The notes beneath the pieces are model-generated. The model saw only the letters and a list, made by a program, of their open reading frames with translations, searched no databases and was not told the origin of the DNA. From Aestuariirhabdus litorea (GTDB taxonomy: Bacteria; Pseudomonadota; Gammaproteobacteria; Pseudomonadales; Aestuariirhabdaceae), in contig NZ_QWEZ01000002.1 in the NCBI RefSeq assembly GCF_003864255.1, forward strand, positions 1,116,001-1,180,000: DNA of 64,000 bases, written 5' to 3'. Numbering within the stretch: position 1 is the first letter of the stretch; the number at the start of each line of letters is the position of its first letter. Shown one piece after another: positions 41,587-51,424 of this stretch. Position numbers and translations under genes: made by a program.

Positions 41587-41628
41587 ATAAAAAAACGGGA
41601 TACTCCCTGGGAGATCCCGTTTTTTTAT
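41587..41628. terminator. Bidirectional intrinsic terminator
   Basis: A perfect 15-bp stem (ATAAAAAAACGGGAT paired with ATCCCGTTTTTTTAT) has a T-run on both strands. It can end fklB from the left and the minus-strand genes at 41713-43148 from the right. Confidence 0.93.
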
Positions 41629-41647
41629 GGGCTTGTTTTATCTTTCA

Positions 41648-41687
41648 GCCTCAAGCCTCAAGCCTCAAGCCTCAAGCCTCAAGCCTC
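41648..41687. repeat. Heptanucleotide tandem repeat (GCCTCAA, five copies plus a partial)
   Basis: Five exact GCCTCAA units and a sixth starting GCCTC lie between the terminator and the 3' end of the next minus-strand gene. The tract is intergenic, so changes in repeat number would not shift a reading frame. Confidence 0.92.
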
Positions 41688-41712
41688 CACTCGAGTCTTT
41701 CTGTCGCTGTGG

Positions 41713-42126
41713 TCAGGGGCGGAAGGTGCCGCGATCGAAGAGGTCGAACAGGTCTTCACCGCTCATCTCGTCGAAGCTGTCCGGGTCGAGCTTAGGCTTT
41801 TTGCCCCGCGCCTTGGGTTCGGTCGCAGCCGGCTTGGGCGCGGGCTGGGCCGGCTTTTTGGCGGCGGCGCTGGGCTTGCGGTCGTCCGGGCGGGGCTTGG
41901 CGCTGGGCTTGGTGGCAGGTTTCGGGCCAGAGCCACCGGCGGAGCCGGTGCCGCCAGTGGCGGTCTGGCCCTGGCTCTCCAGGTGCTTATCGTAGACTGA
42001 CTTCTGGCGCGGCTTTTCGCGCCGCGTCTGCTTCTTGGTTTTGCTGCTTTCGATCGCCTTGCGGGTGGTCTTGCTGATCTTGCGCAGCTCTTCGGAGATC
42101 GATTTGGTCTTCTTGCGTCGAGTCAT
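41713..42126 (-). CDS. Hypothetical basic low-complexity protein
   Basis: A 137-residue protein. A Lys/Arg-rich N-terminus (MTRRKKTKSISEELRKISK) leads to a Gly/Ser then Ala/Pro/Lys-rich middle, and the end is acidic (DSFDEMSGEDLFDLFDRG). It has no signal peptide or membrane segment. The charge layout suggests a disordered nucleic-acid- or ribosome-associated protein, but I recognise no family. It is 38 bases downstream of the GIY-YIG-like gene on the same strand. Confidence 0.6.
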   Translation of the reverse strand: MTRRKKTKSISEELRKISKTTRKAIESSKTKKQTRREKPRQKSVYDKHLESQGQTATGGTGSAGGSGPKPATKPSAKPRPDDRKPSAAAKKPAQPAPKPAATEPKARGKKPKLDPDSFDEMSGEDLFDLFDRGTFRP

Positions 42127-42164
42127 GATGCCCGTGGGCTCCTGGTTGAATGGCCTTAGCTTAG

Positions 42165-43148
42165 TCAGGCGGCGCTGCCCAGTCGACCCATCTTTTGCAG
42201 GGCGAGCTGCTCCAGCGCCTCAATCCGCTCCACCTGCTGGCGGGTGAACTGCTTTTTCTGGCGCTGGGAGCGCTCGCTGGCGCGCTGCCGTTCGATCGCC
42301 TCGCGCAGGCGTCGCAGGTGTTGCTCCTGCTCGCGCTCCTGCGGGCGGTGGAGAGGAGTGGCCGGGTCCGCTGGCGGGGTGGAGTGGCTTGCCTCCGGGG
42401 CCGCCTGCAGGCGCTTGAGGGTGGCCATCGCTTCGGCGATCACCGACTCGCTGCTGGGTCGGGGGGATTCATCCTCCGGGGGTGGGGGCTCGATGGTGCT
42501 CGTCAGGGGGGCCGCCTCGGGCTCCGGCCGGGAGGCGGGCTGAGGTGCCGCGAGGGGGGCTTCGCTCTCCTCCCCGACGCGCTCCAGAGCCCGAACTTCG
42601 GGGGCGGTCATGGCGGGGCGGCCGGCGCGGCTGCGAGCCAGGGGATCGACCACGGTGAATTCGGGTACCCGATTGCCGATGCCGGCGATCGCATCCTCCA
42701 CGCTGGTGCGTTTGCCATCGAATCGCACCACGGCCTCACCTGCCGCATTGATATGGGTCAGGGGCCCCGATGCCTCCGGGCTCGCCCCGGCGGCCGGTTC
42801 GGCATTGGCCTTGGGGGCGGAGCGCTTGGCTGTGGTTCGGGTGCGGGGCTTCTTGGCGGCGGGCTCACGCGCGGCCACAGCGGTCTTGTAGCCCTTGAGC
42901 GACTCGGCGCCGAGGGCCTCCAGCGCCTCGCGCTCCAGCTCCTGCAGTTCGCTGCGGTCGTCGGTGTAGTCCCACTCCTCGAGCTGGAAGTTGTCCGCCC
43001 CCTGGGCGCGAATCTCACGGTAGAGGGGGTAGTCCAGCCCCGACTCGGCCGCCTCCACAATCTTCTCCCACTGCAGCAGCAGCGGGTTGCGGGTGGTGCC
43101 GACGTAGGTCTTGCCGGTGGAACGGTTGGATACGGTAAATACGATCAA
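42165..43148 (-). CDS. GIY-YIG-like domain protein with a long disordered tail
   Basis: A 327-residue protein. Residues 1-95 look like a GIY-YIG domain: VFTVSNRSTGKTYVGTT stands where GIY...YVG is expected, and the block continues through YREIRAQGADNFQLEEWD. The first signature Tyr is replaced by Phe, so nuclease activity is uncertain. The remainder is Ala/Pro/Glu-rich with a Lys/Arg patch (KKPRTRTTAKRSAPK) and ends in a Gln/Arg-rich coiled-coil-like segment. The role is unknown; a nucleic-acid-binding function is plausible from the charge. Confidence 0.7.
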   Translation of the reverse strand: MIVFTVSNRSTGKTYVGTTRNPLLLQWEKIVEAAESGLDYPLYREIRAQGADNFQLEEWDYTDDRSELQELEREALEALGAESLKGYKTAVAAREPAAKKPRTRTTAKRSAPKANAEPAAGASPEASGPLTHINAAGEAVVRFDGKRTSVEDAIAGIGNRVPEFTVVDPLARSRAGRPAMTAPEVRALERVGEESEAPLAAPQPASRPEPEAAPLTSTIEPPPPEDESPRPSSESVIAEAMATLKRLQAAPEASHSTPPADPATPLHRPQEREQEQHLRRLREAIERQRASERSQRQKKQFTRQQVERIEALEQLALQKMGRLGSAA

Positions 43149-43204
43149 AGCTAACCCCTGTCACGGATTATGCGGATGGATACGGTGGCGGAAAAAAGGG
43201 CGCA

Positions 43205-43210
43205 ATTATA
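43205..43210 (-). promoter_or_regulatory. Minus-strand -10 box for the GIY-YIG-like gene
   Basis: The minus strand reads TATAAT here, 56 bases upstream of the ATG at 43148. No good -35 is placed correctly, so an activator or another sigma context may be needed. Confidence 0.4.
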
Positions 43211-43235
43211 CCGATCGAAATCTCCCTTACCAGAC

Positions 43236-43265
43236 TTGACAAGGGTACCCTGGGGTAAATATTTT
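43236..43265 (+). promoter_or_regulatory. Promoter candidate for the DUF2789 gene
   Basis: A perfect TTGACA -35 (43236-43241) is followed 18 bases later by TATTTT (43260-43265). It faces the DUF2789 gene 153 bases downstream, which would give a long leader. Confidence 0.45.
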
Positions 43266-43418
43266 CAGGGCTACCGAGGGCAAAAATCGCTGTCTCCCGA
43301 TGGCGTGGACTAGACTAGCCTGATACCGGGTTGTTGGGATGGGCTGGGGTTAGGTTCGCTGCTCCCGGGGCGACCGGCGCCTACCCCCGTTACCTGAAAC
43401 CGCACAAAGGGAGGAAAG

Positions 43419-43652
43419 ATGGATCGGTCAGAGCACAGTATGTACACCCTCTTCGAACAGCTGGGGTTGGCGGGAAGCGATCAGGAGATCGTTGATTTCG
43501 TGGCCCAGTATGGCCCTCTGCCCAGGGAGGTAGCCCTGGCGGACGCCCCCTTCTGGAACAGGGCACAGGCCCAGTTTCTGCGCGAGGAGATCGCCAAGGA
43601 CGGGGATTGGGCCGAGCTGGTGGATGAGCTGGACGCCCTGCTGCGCAAGTAG
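43419..43652 (+). CDS. DUF2789 family protein
   Basis: A 77-residue acidic protein. HSMYTLFEQLGLAGSDQEI, then PLPREVALADAPFW and AQFLREEIAKDGDWAELVDEL, reproduce the DUF2789 pattern from end to end. These proteins are small, cytosolic, found in gammaproteobacteria and of unknown function. GGGAGG lies a few bases before the ATG. It is convergent with ispB, 37 bases away. Confidence 0.85.
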   Translation: MDRSEHSMYTLFEQLGLAGSDQEIVDFVAQYGPLPREVALADAPFWNRAQAQFLREEIAKDGDWAELVDELDALLRK

Positions 43653-43689
43653 TCTGCCCCGCCAAGGGGTGAGCCTCGGGCTGACGCGG

Positions 43690-44676
43690 CTAGAAGGTAC
43701 GGGATACCGAAAAATTGGCCAGCAGCTCCATGGCGTCACGGGCATCGCTGGCGGGTAGCACCTGCAGGGCTTCGATCGCCTCGCGGGCGTAGCGCTGGGC
43801 GAGGCTGGCGGTGTACTCCAGCGCACCGCTGCTGCGCACTGCTTCGGTAATCGCCTCGATCTGCTCCAGCCCGCCTTTCTGGATCGCCTGCCTGACCAGC
43901 TGCGCCTGGGCCTCTGTGCCCTCGCGCATGGTGTAGATCAGGGGCAGGGTGGGTTTGCCTTCGGCCAGGTCGTCACCCACGTTCTTGCCCATCGCCTCGG
44001 CGTCACCCTGGTAGTCGAGCAGGTCATCCACCAGCTGGAAGGCGATCCCCAGCTTGTCACCGTAGCGCCTGAGCGCCTCCCGCTGCGGGGTATCAACGCC
44101 ACTGAGGACGGCCGCCGCGTGGGTGGAGGCTTCAAACAGCATGGCGGTCTTGGCGCGGATCACCTCCATGTAGATCGCTTCGGTGGTGTTGGCGTCACGC
44201 ACCTTCATCAGCTGTAGCACCTCACCCTGGGCGATCACCGTGGTGGCGTTGGACAGTATGCGCATCACCTCGAGGTCGGCGATATTCACCATCATTTCGA
44301 AGGCACGGGAATAGAGGAAATCCCCCACCAGTACGCTGGGGGCATTGCCCCACTTGGCATTGGCGGTATCGCGCCCGCGCCGCAGGTTGGACATATCGAC
44401 AACGTCATCGTGCAGCAGGGTGGCGGTGTGCAGGAACTCGATCACGGCCGCCAGGGCGATACGGGCGTCACCGCTATAGCCGCAGGCGCGGGCACTGAGC
44501 AGTACCAGCAGCGGGCGCAGGCGTTTGCCCCCCGCATTGACAATGTATTGGCCAATGGTCTGTACCAGTGGCACATCGGAGCTCAGCTGCTGCTGGATAT
44601 GCCGGTCAACGGTGGCGAAATCGTCGCTCACAACGGCTTGGATCTGGTCGATGGGGCTGTGGTTGGCCATTGGCAT
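43690..44676 (-). CDS. ispB: Octaprenyl diphosphate synthase
   Basis: A 328-residue trans-prenyltransferase that makes the side chain of ubiquinone and menaquinone. The two aspartate-rich motifs are LLHDDVVD and LVDDLLDY. GGKRLRP is the IPP-binding block, and the protein ends in FSVSRTF. Its length fits IspB (323 in E. coli). A second ATG two codons in is an equally good start, and neither has an obvious ribosome binding site. It is divergent from rplU-rpmA, an arrangement conserved across gammaproteobacteria. Confidence 0.95.
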   Translation of the reverse strand: MPMANHSPIDQIQAVVSDDFATVDRHIQQQLSSDVPLVQTIGQYIVNAGGKRLRPLLVLLSARACGYSGDARIALAAVIEFLHTATLLHDDVVDMSNLRRGRDTANAKWGNAPSVLVGDFLYSRAFEMMVNIADLEVMRILSNATTVIAQGEVLQLMKVRDANTTEAIYMEVIRAKTAMLFEASTHAAAVLSGVDTPQREALRRYGDKLGIAFQLVDDLLDYQGDAEAMGKNVGDDLAEGKPTLPLIYTMREGTEAQAQLVRQAIQKGGLEQIEAITEAVRSSGALEYTASLAQRYAREAIEALQVLPASDARDAMELLANFSVSRTF

Positions 44677-44766
44677 AGAACTACTTAATGAGTGCAGGAT
44701 GGGGTCGCATCCTATGGGGTGCTCCTGAAAGAGTCAAGAAGTCACGGAATTCAGGCGCTGTAGGGG

Positions 44767-44795
44767 TTGTGTGTGGTTCTGGCATGCCGTAGAAT
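44767..44795 (+). promoter_or_regulatory. Sigma-70 promoter for rplU-rpmA
   Basis: TTGTGT (44767-44772) and TAGAAT (44790-44795) are 17 bases apart. Transcription would start near 44802, leaving a leader of about 215 bases before rplU, long enough for regulation of ribosomal protein synthesis. The 339-base gap 44677-45015 shows no gene. Confidence 0.55.
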
Positions 44796-45015
44796 CTGCG
44801 CCCCTGATTTTGAAAATCCTGGGGCGCTGTTCCACTTGTTACCGCAACCATTGGTTGTGGATGGAGAACGGTAGCCCGCATGCACGGGTCTGAGAGGCGG
44901 TCGCCCACCTAAGTGCAGGAGTTTCAGAGAAAAACTCTGGCCGGTTCGCCGGTTGGATGCCTTTAACAACAAGGCTCGCCTGGTTCAGGCTAATCTTGGA
45001 TTTTCGGAGAAATGT

Positions 45016-45330
45016 ATGTACGCAGTTATTGTAAGCGGTGGCAAGCAGTACCGTGTCGCAGAAGGCGAGACGCTGAAGCTGGAAAAGCTGGAAGTTGCTA
45101 CCGGTAACACCATTGAATTTGATCGTGTGCTGCTGGTTGCAGCCGGTGATGACGTCAAGATCGGTGCTCCCGTCGTTGAGGGTGCCAAGGTGAGTGCAGA
45201 GGTGGTGAGCCACGGTCGTGCCAAGAAGGTCACGATTGTTAAGTTCAATCGTCGTAAGCATCACCGCAAGCAGATGGGCCACCGTCAGTGGTTCACTGAA
45301 GTCAAAATCACTGGTATCAACGCCGGTTAA
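45016..45330 (+). CDS. rplU: 50S ribosomal protein L21
   Basis: A 104-residue protein beginning [18 protein letters not shown] and ending with [15 protein letters not shown], both typical of L21. The ATG at 45016 is used, with CGGAGAA 4 bases upstream; the open frame continues 21 codons further 5' without homology. It contacts 23S rRNA in the large subunit. It is followed after 20 bases by rpmA. Confidence 0.97.
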   Translation: MYAVIVSGGKQYRVAEGETLKLEKLEVATGNTIEFDRVLLVAAGDDVKIGAPVVEGAKVSAEVVSHGRAKKVTIVKFNRRKHHRKQMGHRQWFTEVKITGINAG

Positions 45331-45350
45331 ACGAACGAAGGAGTAAACTC

Positions 45351-45608
45351 ATGGCTCACAAAAAAGCTGGTGGTAGTACACGTAACGGCCGCGACTCGGA
45401 AAGTAAACGACTTGGTGTCAAGCGTTTCGGTGGTCAGCAGGTCATTGCAGGTAACATCCTGGTTCGTCAGCGCGGTACCCGTTTCCACGCTGGTGAAAAC
45501 GTAGGTATTGGTAAGGATCACACCCTGTTCGCGAAAGCGGATGGTCGCGTGGTGTTCGAGGTCAAGGGGCCTGCCAAGCGCAAGTACGTTCGTATCGACG
45601 CCGCCTGA
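45351..45608 (+). CDS. rpmA: 50S ribosomal protein L27
   Basis: An 85-residue protein starting [20 protein letters not shown], whose N-terminal tail reaches the peptidyl-transferase centre. There is no Firmicute-type cleavable leader before AHKKAGG. AAGGAG lies 8 bases before the ATG. It is the last gene of the rplU-rpmA unit before a strong terminator. Confidence 0.98.
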   Translation: MAHKKAGGSTRNGRDSESKRLGVKRFGGQQVIAGNILVRQRGTRFHAGENVGIGKDHTLFAKADGRVVFEVKGPAKRKYVRIDAA

Positions 45609-45630
45609 TCGGCTGCCTGATGCGGAAAAG

Positions 45631-45657
45631 AAGCCCCGTCCAGTGCGGGGCTTTTTT
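45631..45657 (+). terminator. Intrinsic terminator after rpmA
   Basis: AAGCCCC pairs with GGGGCTT around a short loop, followed by TTTTT. It separates the ribosomal protein pair from obgE, which has its own extended -10. Confidence 0.9.
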
Positions 45658-45680
45658 GTGTCTGCCGGCAAGGCAGCAAT

Positions 45681-45689
45681 TGGTATACT
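45681..45689 (+). promoter_or_regulatory. Extended -10 promoter for obgE-proB
   Basis: TGGTATACT is an extended -10 (TGn plus TATACT) 44 bases before the obgE ATG. No good -35 is visible, as is usual for this class. Confidence 0.5.
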
Positions 45690-45693
45690 CTGA

Positions 45694-46935
<1,242 letters not shown>

Positions 46936-46954
46936 TCTGGAGAGACAAAAACCG

Positions 46955-48079
46955 ATGGAGCGGCGTACCAAGGTACCGGGCTTTCAGCGCTGGGTGGTGA
47001 AGATTGGCAGTGCCCTGTTGACCAATGATGGCAAGGGGCTTGATCTGGCAGCGATCGGCGAGTGGGTGGACCAGATGGCCCGCCTGCGGGGCCACGGCAT
47101 AGAGCTGCTGCTGGTCTCCTCGGGCTCTGTGGCGGCGGGTATGACCCGCCTTGGTTGGGTTGACCGGCCGGGCTCCATGCATGAGCTGCAGGCCGCCGCT
47201 GCGGTGGGGCAGATGGGGCTGGTGCAGACCTATGAAAGCCATTTCAAGCGTCACGATACCCTCACCGCCCAGGTGCTTCTCACCCACGACGATCTGTCGG
47301 ACCGGCGCCGTTACCTTAATGCCCGCAGTACCCTCACTACCCTGCTACGGCTGGGGGTGGTGCCGGTCATCAACGAAAACGACACCGTGGTGACCGACGA
47401 GATCCGTTTTGGCGATAACGATACCCTGGGGGCCCTGGTGGCCAACCTGGTGGAGGCCGACCTGCTGGTGATCCTCACCGACCAGAAGGGGCTCTTTACC
47501 GCCAACCCCTCCACCGACCCCGATGCGGTGTTGATCAGCGAGTCGGCCGCCAACAACCCGGAGTTGCCGGCGATGGCCGCCGGTGGTATGGGGCGCCTGG
47601 GGCGCGGTGGCATGAGTACCAAGGTGAAGGCCGCGGTGCTGGCGGCCCGTTCCGGTGCCCATACCCTTATTGTGGGGGGGCGTGAGCCCGATGTATTGCC
47701 GCGCCTGCTGGCGGGGGAGCCGTTGGGGACCCTGTTGTGGCCGGAGCAGGGGCGCTGGGTGGCCCGCAAGCAGTGGTTGGCCGGGCATCTGCAGACCCGT
47801 GGGGTGTTGCACCTGGATGCGGGTGCGGTGCGGGTGCTCAGGGAGTCGGGCAAGAGTCTGCTGTCGGTCGGCGTGACCCGGGTCGAGGGGCGCTTTGTGC
47901 GGGGTGAAATGGTGCGCTGCGTGGATGAGCAGGGTAACGATGTGGCGCGTGGGCTGGTGAACTACGGTGCCGATGAGGCGGCCAGGATTGCCGGGCGCCC
48001 CTCGCGTGAGATCGAATCCATTCTCGGCTACGTGGATGAGCCGGAGCTGGTCAACCGGGATAACCTGGTACTGGTATAA
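46955..48079 (+). CDS. proB: Glutamate 5-kinase
   Basis: A 374-residue enzyme catalysing the first step of proline synthesis. [16 protein letters not shown] begins the amino-acid-kinase domain, [18 protein letters not shown] is the substrate-binding loop, and [10 protein letters not shown] is the ATP site. A C-terminal PUA domain (about 275-374) is present, as in E. coli ProB. It follows obgE on the same strand. A strong bidirectional terminator lies 160 bases downstream; the stretch between shows no gene. Confidence 0.97.
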   Translation: MERRTKVPGFQRWVVKIGSALLTNDGKGLDLAAIGEWVDQMARLRGHGIELLLVSSGSVAAGMTRLGWVDRPGSMHELQAAAAVGQMGLVQTYESHFKRHDTLTAQVLLTHDDLSDRRRYLNARSTLTTLLRLGVVPVINENDTVVTDEIRFGDNDTLGALVANLVEADLLVILTDQKGLFTANPSTDPDAVLISESAANNPELPAMAAGGMGRLGRGGMSTKVKAAVLAARSGAHTLIVGGREPDVLPRLLAGEPLGTLLWPEQGRWVARKQWLAGHLQTRGVLHLDAGAVRVLRESGKSLLSVGVTRVEGRFVRGEMVRCVDEQGNDVARGLVNYGADEAARIAGRPSREIESILGYVDEPELVNRDNLVLV

Positions 48080-48240
48080 AGGGGAGGGTGCTCAAGGTCG
48101 TCCACCACCCTGCGGCATAGGGCTGGCAACCTGGCAGGTCAGGCATGCCCTGTTTGCAGGAGTACAGCTACGATCCGCTGGTTTCTGGGCGTGGTCGCTT
48201 CTGCTCGTCCATGACCTCGCGACCTACCGCCCATCCCTGG

Positions 48241-48276
48241 GCATAAAAAAACCGGCTTGCGCCGGTTTTTTTATGC
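48241..48276. terminator. Bidirectional terminator between proB and rpsT
   Basis: A perfect 16-bp stem (GCATAAAAAAACCGGC with its complement) around TTGC has T-runs on both strands. It ends rpsT from the right and the proB transcript from the left. Confidence 0.95.
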
Positions 48277-48287
48277 GTCGTCAGGGC

Positions 48288-48557
48288 TTACGCCTGAGCC
48301 ATCGCCTTCACTTTGGTGTTCAGGCGGCTCTTGTGACGAGCGGCTTTATTCTTGTGAATAATGCCTTTGTCAGCCATGCGGTCAATAACCGGTACAGCGG
48401 CCGCGTATGCGGCTTGGGCCTGCTCCTGGTCGTTGGCGTTTACAGCAGCCAGAACCTTTTTGATCGTGGTGCGAACATAAGAGCGCAAGCTAGCGTTGTG
48501 CTGGCGACGGTTCTCAGCTTGACGCGCGCGTTTTTTAGCAGAGGGGGAATTTGCCAC
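48288..48557 (-). CDS. rpsT: 30S ribosomal protein S20
   Basis: An 89-residue basic protein: [17 protein letters not shown] at the N-terminus, then [18 protein letters not shown] near the end. The start is GTG at 48557, with AAGGAG 8 bases upstream. E. coli rpsT uses UUG, so a weak start codon here fits the known autoregulation of S20 synthesis. The open frame extends 15 codons further without homology. Confidence 0.96.
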   Translation of the reverse strand: MANSPSAKKRARQAENRRQHNASLRSYVRTTIKKVLAAVNANDQEQAQAAYAAAVPVIDRMADKGIIHKNKAARHKSRLNTKVKAMAQA

Positions 48558-48601
48558 CGTCTTGCTCCTTGAAATTAGGGTCGATGAATTTAAGACGCGC
48601 A

Positions 48602-48630
48602 ACTATGCCGACTTGGTCGACCGTTGTCAA
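48602..48630 (-). promoter_or_regulatory. Sigma-70 promoter for rpsT
   Basis: On the minus strand TTGACA (48630-48625) is followed after exactly 17 bases by CATAGT (48607-48602). It lies 45 bases upstream of the rpsT GTG start. Confidence 0.65.
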
Positions 48631-48698
48631 CAGCCGCGCGCTGAAAGTTTTGGAATGGGGTCCGCCGACGGAGTGACCGACGGCGGGTCCAAATGTGG

Positions 48699-48713
48699 CG
48701 CTATAATAGCGCG
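48699..48713 (+). promoter_or_regulatory. murJ -10 box inside a palindrome
   Basis: A perfect TATAAT (48702-48707) lies inside the 15-base inverted repeat GCGCTATAATAGCGC, 75 bases before the murJ start. A protein bound to the palindrome would block or modulate the promoter. No convincing -35 was found. Confidence 0.5.
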
Positions 48714-48781
48714 AACTGTAATATCCGCAACGGGTGATATTCGGCACCCGGTTGTTTCTTTATATAAGGATCTTTTCATTG

Positions 48782-50335
48782 GTGGCTCAGAGCGAGGCAA
48801 AACCCGAAGCGGGACTCCTGCGCTCCAGCGCGGTGGTGGGAGTAATGACCACGCTCTCCCGGGTGCTGGGGCTGGTGCGCGATGTGGTCATCGCGGGCTA
48901 CTTCGGCTCCAAGAGCGAGGCCGACGCCTTTTTTGTGGCCTTCAAGATCCCCAACTTCCTGCGCCGACTGTTTGCTGAGGGGGCTTTTTCCCAGGCGTTT
49001 GTGCCGGTGCTGAGCCAGTACAAAAGCCAGTCGGGGCGGGAGCAGGTTCGACAGCTGGTGGACTCCGTGGCCGGCACCCTGGGGGGGGTACTGCTTTCGG
49101 TGACCGCCTTCGGGGTGGTGGCCGCCCCCCTGTTGGTGATGCTGTTTGCGCCGGGCTTCCATGACCTGCCCGTCAAGCTGGCTCTGGCCGGCGACATGCT
49201 GCGCATCACCTTTCCCTACCTGCTGCTGATCTCAATGACCGCCTTTTGCGGTTCGATCCTCAATAGCTACGGGCGCTTTGCGGTGCCCGCCTTTACCCCG
49301 GTGCTGCTCAACCTCTGCCTGATCGGGGCCACGCTGTTTTTTACCTCGATGTTCGAGCAACCGGTGATGGCGCTGGCCTGGGGGGTGCTGGTGGCGGGGA
49401 TCGTACAGTTGCTGTTCCAGGTGCCTTTCCTGTGGCGACTCGGGTTGTTGCCGCGGCCGCGCTGGCAGCCTCGCCACGAGGGGGTCAAGCGCATCATGAC
49501 GTTGATGCTGCCGGCGCTGTTCGGGGTGTCGGTGAGCCAGATCAACCTGCTGCTGGATACGGTGCTGGCCTCCTTCCTGCAAACCGGCTCCATCTCCTGG
49601 CTCTACTACTCAGACCGTTTGTCGGAGTTGCCCCTGGGTATCTTCGGTATCGCCATCGGTACCGTCATCCTGCCCAGTTTGTCGCGGCGGCAGGCGGAAA
49701 ACCGGCCCGAAGCCTTCTCCCGTACCCTCGACTGGGCGATCCGCCTGGTGCTGCTGATCGGGCTGCCCTCGGCGTTGGCGCTGTTTGTGCTGGCCGAACC
49801 CCTGATCGCCACCATTTTTCATTACGGTGCGATGCAGGATCGCGATGTGATGATGGCGGCGATGAGCCTGCGCGCCTACGCCAGCGGACTGCTCGCCTTT
49901 ATGCTGATCAAGGTGCTTGCGCCGGGCTATTTTGCCCGCCAGGACACCAAAACTCCGGTGCGTATTGCGATCAAGGCGATGGTGGCCAACATGGTGCTCA
50001 ACCTGATACTGGTGTGGCCCCTGCAGCACGCCGGGCTGGCACTGGCCACCTCGCTGTCGGCGGTGCTCAATGCCGGTTTGCTCTATTGGGGGCTACGGCA
50101 GGCGGGGGTGTTTGAGTTGCAGCCCGGCTGGGTGCCCTACCTTGTGCGGCTGCTGCTGGCCAACCTGGCGATGGTGGCCGTGTTGCTGTGGCTGGTAGCG
50201 GGTGTAGATGCCTGGCTGCAGTGGGATTGGCTACGCCGCTCCACCGAGATGGCGCTGCTGGTTGGTGCCGGCCTGGTGACCTACGGCGCGGTTTTATTAC
50301 TCAGTGGCGCCCGTCCTCGCCAGTTTCGCCACTAA
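48782..50335 (+). CDS. murJ: Lipid II flippase MurJ
   Basis: A 517-residue MATE-like membrane protein with 14 hydrophobic segments that moves lipid II across the inner membrane. The opening SAVVGVMTTLSRVLGLVRDVVIA and the ADAFFVAFKIPNFLRRLFAEGAFSQAFVPVL block are diagnostic. The start is uncertain: a GTG at 48782 is listed, but a TTG one codon earlier has better spacing (8 bases) to AAGGA. It is divergent from rpsT, as in many gammaproteobacteria, and followed by ribF. Confidence 0.95.
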   Translation: MAQSEAKPEAGLLRSSAVVGVMTTLSRVLGLVRDVVIAGYFGSKSEADAFFVAFKIPNFLRRLFAEGAFSQAFVPVLSQYKSQSGREQVRQLVDSVAGTLGGVLLSVTAFGVVAAPLLVMLFAPGFHDLPVKLALAGDMLRITFPYLLLISMTAFCGSILNSYGRFAVPAFTPVLLNLCLIGATLFFTSMFEQPVMALAWGVLVAGIVQLLFQVPFLWRLGLLPRPRWQPRHEGVKRIMTLMLPALFGVSVSQINLLLDTVLASFLQTGSISWLYYSDRLSELPLGIFGIAIGTVILPSLSRRQAENRPEAFSRTLDWAIRLVLLIGLPSALALFVLAEPLIATIFHYGAMQDRDVMMAAMSLRAYASGLLAFMLIKVLAPGYFARQDTKTPVRIAIKAMVANMVLNLILVWPLQHAGLALATSLSAVLNAGLLYWGLRQAGVFELQPGWVPYLVRLLLANLAMVAVLLWLVAGVDAWLQWDWLRRSTEMALLVGAGLVTYGAVLLLSGARPRQFRH

Positions 50336-50382
50336 TCGCGCGCCAATGCGCTGCCACGGTGTTCTCGTTAGCGCCACTACTA

Positions 50383-50388
50383 TATAAT
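50383..50388 (+). promoter_or_regulatory. -10 box upstream of ribF
   Basis: A perfect TATAAT lies in the murJ-ribF gap, 85 bases before the ribF ATG. It could give ribF and the downstream ileS-lspA-fkpB-ispH genes their own transcript. The -35 is weak. Confidence 0.4.
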
Positions 50389-50473
50389 TTCCGCTTTTGT
50401 CGCAGTATGGTCAGGCCTTGGGGGCACTCCCCCTGGCGCCGGGCTCTTGTCGGGAGACCCCTGGTTTACCTCT

Positions 50474-51406
50474 ATGCAGTTGATCCGCGGATTACATAAT
50501 CTGGGCAGGCTTAGTCCCGGCTGCGTGGCGACCATCGGCAATTTTGACGGGGTGCACCGGGGTCACCAGGATATCCTGAACCAGCTGCACGAAAAATCCG
50601 GGCAGCTGCAGTTGCCATCGGCGGTGGTGCTGTTTGAGCCGCAACCGCGGGAGTTCTTTTCACCGGAGCAGGCACCGGCCCGCCTCAGTAGCCTGCGTGA
50701 GAAGTTGGCGCTGCTGGATCACCATGGTGTCGACCGGGTGATCTGTATCTGCTTTAACCAGCGACTCAGGGCCCTTTCGGCCGACCAGTTTATCGAGCAG
50801 GTGCTGGTGCGGGGGATGGGGGTGCGCTACCTGGTGGTGGGCGATGACTTCCGCTTTGGCTGTGACCGCAGTGGTGATTTTCACCGCCTGCAGCGCGCCG
50901 GACTGGAGCAGGGGTTTGCGGTGACCCACACCCGTACCATCCTCGATGAGGGGGAGCGGATCAGCAGTACCCGTATCCGCGCCGCCCTGGCCGGGAACCG
51001 GCTGGCGGAGGCGGAGCGACTGCTGGGTGCCCCCTACTCGATCCGTGGGCGTATTGCCCACGGACAGAAGCTGGGCCGTGAGCTGGGGGTGCCAACCGCC
51101 AATGTCCAGCTGAAACGGTTGCAGGCGCCCCTGCGCGGGGTGTTTGCCGTCCACGCGACGGTGGCAGGTAATCGCTATCGGGGGGTGGCCAATATCGGCA
51201 TGCGCCCCACCGTAGACGGTCGCAAGGCGGTGTTGGAGGTTCATCTGCTGGACTACAGCGGCGACCTCTACGGCCAGGAGCTGGTGGTGGAGTTTGTTCA
51301 CCCGCTCCGTGATGAGAAAAAATTTGAGTCCCTCGAGGCGTTGCAGGCGGCGATCCACCAGGATCTTGACGACGCGCGCGGGTACTTTGCATCCATAGAA
51401 CCATAA
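50474..51406 (+). CDS. ribF: Bifunctional riboflavin kinase/FAD synthetase
   Basis: A 310-residue enzyme making FMN and then FAD. The N-terminal FMN-adenylyltransferase domain has TIGNFDGVHRGHQ near residue 20 and ISSTRIR near residue 165. The C-terminal riboflavin kinase domain has GRELGVPTANV and GVANIGMRPTV. The ATG at 50474 starts the homology; the frame extends 9 codons further. It is upstream of ileS by 18 bases, the conserved order in this group. Confidence 0.97.
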   Translation: MQLIRGLHNLGRLSPGCVATIGNFDGVHRGHQDILNQLHEKSGQLQLPSAVVLFEPQPREFFSPEQAPARLSSLREKLALLDHHGVDRVICICFNQRLRALSADQFIEQVLVRGMGVRYLVVGDDFRFGCDRSGDFHRLQRAGLEQGFAVTHTRTILDEGERISSTRIRAALAGNRLAEAERLLGAPYSIRGRIAHGQKLGRELGVPTANVQLKRLQAPLRGVFAVHATVAGNRYRGVANIGMRPTVDGRKAVLEVHLLDYSGDLYGQELVVEFVHPLRDEKKFESLEALQAAIHQDLDDARGYFASIEP

Positions 51407-51424
51407 CGGACAGATACCACGACC

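Noticed and set aside
41648-41687. CRISPR-like repeat
   Set aside because: The units are 7 bases and contiguous, without spacers, and no cas genes are present.
50336-50473. FMN riboswitch before ribF
   Set aside because: The 138-base gap lacks the conserved RFN-element blocks; ribF in this order is normally not riboswitch controlled.
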